Shown here: one piece after another, positions 60,101 through 64,000 of the stretch
Layout of the letters: every line of letters begins with the position of its first letter
Numbering within the stretch: position 1 is the first letter of the stretch
Origin: Oerskovia paurometabola
GTDB lineage: Bacteria > Actinomycetota > Actinomycetes > Actinomycetales > Cellulomonadaceae
Reading direction: 5' to 3'
Assembly (NCBI RefSeq): GCF_016907365.1
Contig: NZ_JAFBBV010000001.1
Location: 3,658,001 to 3,722,000, forward strand
DNA length: 64,000 bases
Program-made: the position numbers and the translations under genes
The notes under the pieces: model-generated
Database searches by the model: none
Told to the model about the DNA's origin: nothing
The model's input: only the letters and a program-made list of their open reading frames with translations

Positions 60101-61214
60101 TGAGGCGGTCGAGCTCGGCGTCGTCCTCGGGCGTGTTGCGCATGACGTAGAGCGTGTCGAACAGCGTCCCGACGCCCGCCCGGCGCTGGAGCTCGCCCAG
60201 GCTCACGTGGTGGTGGTCCATGAGCTCGGCCTGCTCGGACTGGAAGCGGCGCACCAGGTCGCGGAACGGCTCGCCGGGGCGCGTCGCGAGGCGCACGGGC
60301 ACGGTGTTGAGGAACAGCCCGACCATGTCCTCGACCCCCGCGAGCGCAGGCGGGCGACCCGAGACGGTGCTGCCGAACACGATGTCGTCGCGCCCCGTGA
60401 CCGATCGCAGCGCGAGCGCCCACGCGGCCGAGTAGACCGTGCTGACCGACACCGCGCACGTGCGCGCGAGGGCGAGCACGGCGAGGGAGAGGGTCGGGTC
60501 GAGGTCCCGTTCGACGACGTCGGGCATCGACGCCCGACGGCGCGGGTCCGGCGGCGCGACGAGCGTCCCCTCCGCGAGGCCCGACAGCGAGACGTCCCAC
60601 GCGCCCGCCGCCGCGTCGTCGTCCTGCGCCGCGACCCACGCGAGGTAGTCGCGGAACTGCGGGGCGGGCGGCAGGCTCGTGTCCTCACCGCCCGCGGCGT
60701 AGTGCCGCAGGAGCTCGGTCACGAGCAGCGCGTCGGACCAGCCGTCGAGCAGGATGTGATGGTTCGTCACGACGAGCGCGGCCCCCTGCTCGCCGAGCCG
60801 CACGAGCACGAAGCGGATGAGCGGCGGGCGGTCCATCGTGAAGCGGCGCTGGCGCTCGTCGTACTGGAGCCGGTCGAGGGCGTCGGCGCGCGCGGCGACC
60901 CCGAGGTCGGAGAGGTCCTGGACACGCCACGGGACCGTGACCGCGGTCGGCACGAACTGCACCGGGCGCGCGAAGCGCTCGTGCGCGAAGCCCGCTCGCA
61001 GGACCGCGTGGCGCCGCAGGAGCGACTCGCACGCCCGCTGCATGGCCTGCTCGTCGACGCCGCCCGGGAACCGGTAGGTCGACTGCATGGTGTAGACGTC
61101 GAGGCCCGTGTCCTCCGAGACCGCGTGGAAGAGCAGGCCCTCCTGGAGCGGGGCCAGGGGCAGCACCTCGGCGATCGTGGGAGCGGGGGCCGTGCGCTCG
61201 TCGGTCGTGGTCAT
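57138..61214 (-). CDS. NRPS terminal module C-A-T-TE, predicted N5-hydroxyornithine incorporation
   Basis: A 1358-residue synthetase. Condensation domain (about 10-440): [13 protein letters not shown], catalytic [10 protein letters not shown] near 152. Adenylation (about 475-970): [11 protein letters not shown] near 625, [10 protein letters not shown] near 676, [43 protein letters not shown] and Lys in PLTPHAKLD. Pocket residues taken by alignment to GrsA are D, M, E, N, L, G, L, I, N plus the Lys. Carrier domain: [12 protein letters not shown] near Ser 1023. Thioesterase (about 1065-1350): [10 protein letters not shown] near 1155 and [10 protein letters not shown] as the His region. It should add the last residue and release the product by hydrolysis or cyclisation. 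The ATG overlaps the upstream NRPS stop. Confidence 0.93.
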   Translation of the reverse strand: MTTTDERTAPAPTIAEVLPLAPLQEGLLFHAVSEDTGLDVYTMQSTYRFPGGVDEQAMQRACESLLRRHAVLRAGFAHERFARPVQFVPTAVTVPWRVQDLSDLGVAARADALDRLQYDERQRRFTMDRPPLIRFVLVRLGEQGAALVVTNHHILLDGWSDALLVTELLRHYAAGGEDTSLPPAPQFRDYLAWVAAQDDDAAAGAWDVSLSGLAEGTLVAPPDPRRRASMPDVVERDLDPTLSLAVLALARTCAVSVSTVYSAAWALALRSVTGRDDIVFGSTVSGRPPALAGVEDMVGLFLNTVPVRLATRPGEPFRDLVRRFQSEQAELMDHHHVSLGELQRRAGVGTLFDTLYVMRNTPEDDAELDRLSASVGLEDVEGGDATHYPLTFVVHPGQPYRLILSHRSDVVDATRASALLDQVEAVLRRAVGEPGAPVARVAAVPDDVAPLLLSRGVRAAQDVGDDSLLDLLYRAVAAHPRRTALVHGTDSVTFAALGSRVDTLARALVAAGTGPEDVVALAVPRGIDFVVALFATLRAGAAYVPLDAAHPAERLCAIVEAAGARAVVLDESFGGLVGPALAGRAVVPTVTHASPEGDATPARGDDPWPAYRHDRLAYVMYTSGSTGAPKGVAIEHGGLVNMLRNHRAEIFEPLVASRPAALREEPVRVAHTVSFAFDMSWEELLWLVDGHEVHLLDEAVRRDPHAMATYCAAERIDVVNVTPSVCSALLAEGLLDEGRYRPSLVLLGGEAVGAEVWDAIVATPGTRGYNLYGPTEYTINTLGGGTDESRRPTVGRPIANTSVYVLDSGLAPVPDGTPGELYVSGIGLARGYHGEPGLSAERFVADPFGTPGARMYRTGDVVRRRPDGQLDFLGRSDGQVKIRGYRVEPGESQAVLARDPRVAQCAVVARRGAGGGHVLVGYVVLAAGAETSAGDTILADVLRTVRRTVPDHLVPSALVPLDELPLTPHAKLDVRRLPAPDLTRAGGREPRTDLERELCAIFAEVLGVTTFGADDDFYAAGGHSLLAMRAVSMVRTRLGRPLGVGVLVTAPTVEAIVAHWDAPETAPFAGTLTLRAPSPGSEAAPLFCLAPAGGLGWSFASLVPHVPAGTAVHALQSPRLAGPDGAPSSLVDLAEQTVRAVREVAPRGPYHLLGYSFGAHLAHLVATRLQEAGDVVESLTMLDAEAVGPGVGGAVGPDGDPRPGSSSPSAGDAEVDALRSLLAAGGADPDLFSAPTRDDVLDVLADAPGAWGDLDEDGLAAVVDTYLYSCDLMVQARYTPFRGDLLLFTAQEGADRHDLTAQRDAWAPHVTGTVTQHAVLAGHHDMVSPAAIGQLGPVLARHLTQAPAATRPSTDERH

Positions 61215-64000
61215 GTCAGGTTCCTCATCAGGTCGTCGAGGTCGCCGAGCTCGCCCGCGGACAGCGCGAGGAGCGGGGAGACGTGCGGGGAGCTGTCAGG
61301 ACCAGCGAGGTCCCGAGGGCTCGCTGGTCCTGACACGTCGGCGGTGGGGACGGCGGCGGGGCGGGCCCGCAGCGCGAGCGCGGCCGGGGTCGGCGCCGCG
61401 AACACCGACCGCGGGTCGACCGTCCAGCCCCGCGCGCGGAGCATCGTCGTGACCTTCATCGCGACGATCGAGTCGCCGCCCAGCGCGAAGAAGTTGTCGT
61501 CGTCGGCCACCCGCCGCACGCCCAGGGCCTCGGCGAAGATCTCGCGCACGACGAGGACCGGTGGGGCGACGGGCGCGCCCTCCGGCGCGTCCACCGTGGA
61601 GCCCTCGGCCCCGAGCGGCCCCGCCGACGCGCGCTCGCGCAACGCCGGGTACCGCTCCGCGAGCCCGGCCAGCACGTCCTCGACCGGCGTCGACGGGGCG
61701 TCGGCCAGCAGCCCGAGCACCTCGACGACGGCCGCGAGCGCCGCGCCCGCCCGCTCGGCGGGCACCGACGCCAGGTGGTCGAGCTGCACGACCAGCCCCT
61801 CGGACGCGTCGACGGTCAGCGCGAGCGGGTACTGCGTGCGGTCGTCGCCCTGGACGTCGGTGATCCGCAGCCCGGCCCCGGCGCCCGGCTGGGCGTCGGC
61901 GTCGCGCGGGTAGTTCTCGACCACGAGCAGCGTGTCGAACAGCTCGCCGACCGCGAGCGCGCGCTGCACGTCCGCGAGCGCGACGTGGTCGACGTCGCGC
62001 AGGCGCGCCTGCCGCTCGTGGACCGAGCGGACCAGGTCCGCGAGGGTCCCGGTCGTGCTGTCCTCCGGCCCCCCGACCGCGATCCGCACGGGCACCGTGT
62101 TGACGAACATCCCGAGCACCTCGTGCGCGCCCTCGATCTCCGCGGGCCGCCCGGCGACGGTCGTCCCCGTGAGGACGTCGCGCTCCCCCGTGAGGGCCGC
62201 GAGCACGAGCCCCCAGGCCGAGGTCACGACGTCGGCCGTCGTGACCTGCGCGGCGCGTGCGGCGGCGACGAGCCGCGCGCCCAGGCCCTCGGGGGCCGCG
62301 TGCAGCACGGCCGGCCGCTCGCCCGTGTCCTCGGGCTCGGCCACCCGGACGGGCCGTGCCCCGGCGAGGGCGTCTCGCCACACCGCGACCGCGCCGGCGT
62401 CGCGCCGCGCGAGGCGCCGCGAGAGCTGCCACGCGGTGCTCGGCGTCGGCGGGACGAGCCCGGTCGGGCGCGTCGTCGGTCCGCTGCCCGACGGCGTCGC
62501 TCCCGCGGGTGCACCGACGCGCCGCACGTACGCCCCCAGCAGGAGGTCGACGAGGAACGGCACCGACCAGCCGTCGAGCAGCACGTGGTGGTTGGTCACG
62601 ACGAGCCGGTGCCGGGCACCCTCGTGGGAACCGACCCGGACGACGACGAGCCGCAGCAGCGGCGGGCGCGCGAGGTCGAAGGGCCGGTCGAGCTCGTCGG
62701 CCACGATCTCGTCGAGCGCGCGGCGCACGGCGTCGGGGTGAGCGACGTCGTCGGGCAGCGTGACCTCGCGCAGCGGGACCTCGGTGACGTCCGTGACGAC
62801 CAGGCCCACGTCCTGCGGGCCGCGGGCCGCGACCGCGAGGCGGAGCTGCGGGTGGGCCGCGAGGACGTCGGCCGCGGCGACGCGCAGCGCGGCGACGTCG
62901 AGCGGGCCGTCGAGGCCCACGTCGATCGCGCTCGAGTACCGGTCGACCGGTGCTTCCAGGGCGTGCAGGACCATGCCGCGCTGCACGGGCGTGAGCGGCC
63001 AGGGAGCCCCCGTCGGGAGCGTCGTCGCCGCGCCCTCTGCGGGGTCGGCCTCGGCGACGGCCCCGCGGACGAGCCCGCGCAGCCGCCCGAGCCACGCCTC
63101 GACCAGCACCTCGCCCACCGGGCCTGCGCTCTCGCCGACGGTGACCGGCGTGCCCGCCGACGGTGACGCCGCACCGCGCCCGGACACCGCGGGGGCCAGG
63201 AGCCAGCGCGCCACGAGCTCGGGCCCGTCAGCGCCGTCGGCCACGTACGCGTTGAGCTCGACCGGGTGCGACAGCGGCAGGTCGGCGTGCAGGTCGAGCG
63301 CGGACTCGACGTGCGCGGCGTCGGCCGCACCGCCCCAGTCGTCGGCGCTCTCCGTCTCACGCCCCAGGTAGTTCACGAGGACCTGCGGCGGGCAGGCCGC
63401 CGCCGCGTCGCGCAACGCCGCCGACGTGCCCGGCGCCAGGTGTCGCAGCAGGCCGTACGCCCGCCCGTCTCCCGGGATCGCCGCGGCCTGACGGGCCGTG
63501 GCCCGCAGGTGCGCGGTCGGCGTGACGCCCGGCGCGGCGTGCAGGCGCAGCGGCCAGGTCGTCGTGAACCAGCCGAGCGTGCGCGACAGGTCCGGGCCCT
63601 CGCCGTCGAGGCGTCGCCCGTGCCCCTCGGTCTCGACCACGAGGTCCCGGCCGCCTCGCGCCGAACCCGCCGCCGCGTCGGCGGCTGCCGCGTCGACAGC
63701 CGACACGTCCGCCGCCGCGAGCGACAGCGCCGCGAGCAGCACGTGGTCCGTGCGGTGCTCGGGGGCCAGGCCGAGCAGGAGCCGGGTGTCGTCCGCACCG
63801 AGACGTACGACGACCTCACGAGCGCTGGACACCGTGTCGCGCGCCCGGTCGAGCGGTCGAGCCGTCAGCAAGACGGCCTCGCCCGAGTGCACGTCGACCC
63901 ACGCGGGCAGCTCGCCCGCACGGTCCGCGGCCTCGTGCTGCATGGCCGTCGCCGCGGCGCGCAGGCTCGCCGACGCGGGAGGAAGGACACCGCCCGCCGC
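61211..64000 (-). CDS. NRPS with E-C-T domains, 5' end outside the window
   Basis: The frame is open to base 64000, giving 929 C-terminal residues of a larger synthetase. Visible part: second half of an epimerisation domain (about 1-320: [32 protein letters not shown]), a condensation domain (about 335-770: [25 protein letters not shown] near 472) and a carrier domain ([14 protein letters not shown], Ser near 842). No adenylation domain lies between C and T. The epimerisation domain implies a D-residue upstream. The end, [15 protein letters not shown], resembles termini that dock to the next NRPS. The internal ATG at 63943 is not a real start because coding continues above it. Confidence 0.92.
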   Translation of the reverse strand, partial: AAGGVLPPASASLRAAATAMQHEAADRAGELPAWVDVHSGEAVLLTARPLDRARDTVSSAREVVVRLGADDTRLLLGLAPEHRTDHVLLAALSLAAADVSAVDAAAADAAAGSARGGRDLVVETEGHGRRLDGEGPDLSRTLGWFTTTWPLRLHAAPGVTPTAHLRATARQAAAIPGDGRAYGLLRHLAPGTSAALRDAAAACPPQVLVNYLGRETESADDWGGAADAAHVESALDLHADLPLSHPVELNAYVADGADGPELVARWLLAPAVSGRGAASPSAGTPVTVGESAGPVGEVLVEAWLGRLRGLVRGAVAEADPAEGAATTLPTGAPWPLTPVQRGMVLHALEAPVDRYSSAIDVGLDGPLDVAALRVAAADVLAAHPQLRLAVAARGPQDVGLVVTDVTEVPLREVTLPDDVAHPDAVRRALDEIVADELDRPFDLARPPLLRLVVVRVGSHEGARHRLVVTNHHVLLDGWSVPFLVDLLLGAYVRRVGAPAGATPSGSGPTTRPTGLVPPTPSTAWQLSRRLARRDAGAVAVWRDALAGARPVRVAEPEDTGERPAVLHAAPEGLGARLVAAARAAQVTTADVVTSAWGLVLAALTGERDVLTGTTVAGRPAEIEGAHEVLGMFVNTVPVRIAVGGPEDSTTGTLADLVRSVHERQARLRDVDHVALADVQRALAVGELFDTLLVVENYPRDADAQPGAGAGLRITDVQGDDRTQYPLALTVDASEGLVVQLDHLASVPAERAGAALAAVVEVLGLLADAPSTPVEDVLAGLAERYPALRERASAGPLGAEGSTVDAPEGAPVAPPVLVVREIFAEALGVRRVADDDNFFALGGDSIVAMKVTTMLRARGWTVDPRSVFAAPTPAALALRARPAAVPTADVSGPASPRDLAGPDSSPHVSPLLALSAGELGDLDDLMRNLT
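61294..61335 (-). repeat. Perfect 16-bp inverted repeat inside the NRPS linker
   Basis: TGTCAGGACCAGCGAG (61294-61309) and its exact reverse complement (61320-61335) flank a ten-base loop. They encode the poorly conserved linker after the last carrier domain. The mRNA can form a strong hairpin about 80 bases before the next start codon. Confidence 0.85.

Noticed and set aside
63886..63943. ATG at 63943 as the start of the first NRPS gene
   Set aside because: The frame stays open and coding-like to the window edge, and an epimerisation domain cannot begin here; the gene is truncated by the window.

Overview
The window is about 73-75% GC by eye, with GTG starts, four-base ATGA/GTGA gene overlaps and many leaderless promoters. 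Together with its gene content (actinobacterial SerC, DtxR, DUF3027, DUF2530, PspA/TPM, XPB helicase, WXG100) this points to a chromosome of a high-GC actinobacterium. A member of the Micrococcales related to Cellulomonas, Oerskovia or Cellulosimicrobium is my best guess, which is inference and not a search result.

Layout. 1-1836: end of an ornithine aminotransferase gene and an aspartate aminotransferase of the Rv3722c type. 2018-3927: a DrrAB-like ABC exporter. 4002-7062: a tandem universal stress protein, a secreted NlpC/P60 hydrolase behind a c-di-AMP (ydaO type) riboswitch, and a DtxR/IdeR iron repressor. 7196-10263: serC, then a MarR-MFS efflux pair with an obvious operator. 10315-14706: manA, a purine permease and a polyprenyl-phosphate sugar-1-phosphate transferase. 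15337-21631: a tightly overlapped operon (cold-shock protein, DUF3027, a large sacsin/HSP90-like ATPase, MFS) facing a DUF2530 gene. 21900-29578: a DUF3352 membrane protein, an alpha/beta hydrolase with a GbsR-like regulator, and the XPB helicase with its helicase-associated partner.

29.6-37.7 kb looks like an accessory stretch of lower GC. It has three regulator/enzyme modules (methyltransferase; TetR/hydrolase; HxlR/oxidoreductase/hydrolase), an ECF sigma/anti-sigma pair, a truncated GNAT gene at one end and a decayed serine recombinase at the other, with several long palindromes between. 37.7-48.3 kb returns to core-like genes: DUF5701, TPM-domain protein plus PspA, Dabb protein, GATase, NYN protein, winged-helix protein, an OmpR/HisKA two-component pair and an HD hydrolase. 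48.5-51.4 kb carries a WXG100 protein, a membrane-anchored PQQ-type propeller and a phosphopantetheinyl transferase.

51465-64000 (minus strand, running off the right edge) is a siderophore operon: NRPS (E-C-T, partial), NRPS (C-A-T-TE), MbtH, MFS exporter, siderophore-interacting flavoprotein reductase, type II thioesterase and two FecCD permeases, all overlapping or a few bases apart. The adenylation pocket reads DMENLGLINK, the code I know from the N5-hydroxyornithine module of coelichelin synthetase, so a hydroxamate siderophore is predicted. The phosphopantetheinyl transferase gene converges on this operon and probably activates its carrier proteins. The operon promoter, ornithine monooxygenase and binding protein must lie beyond the window.
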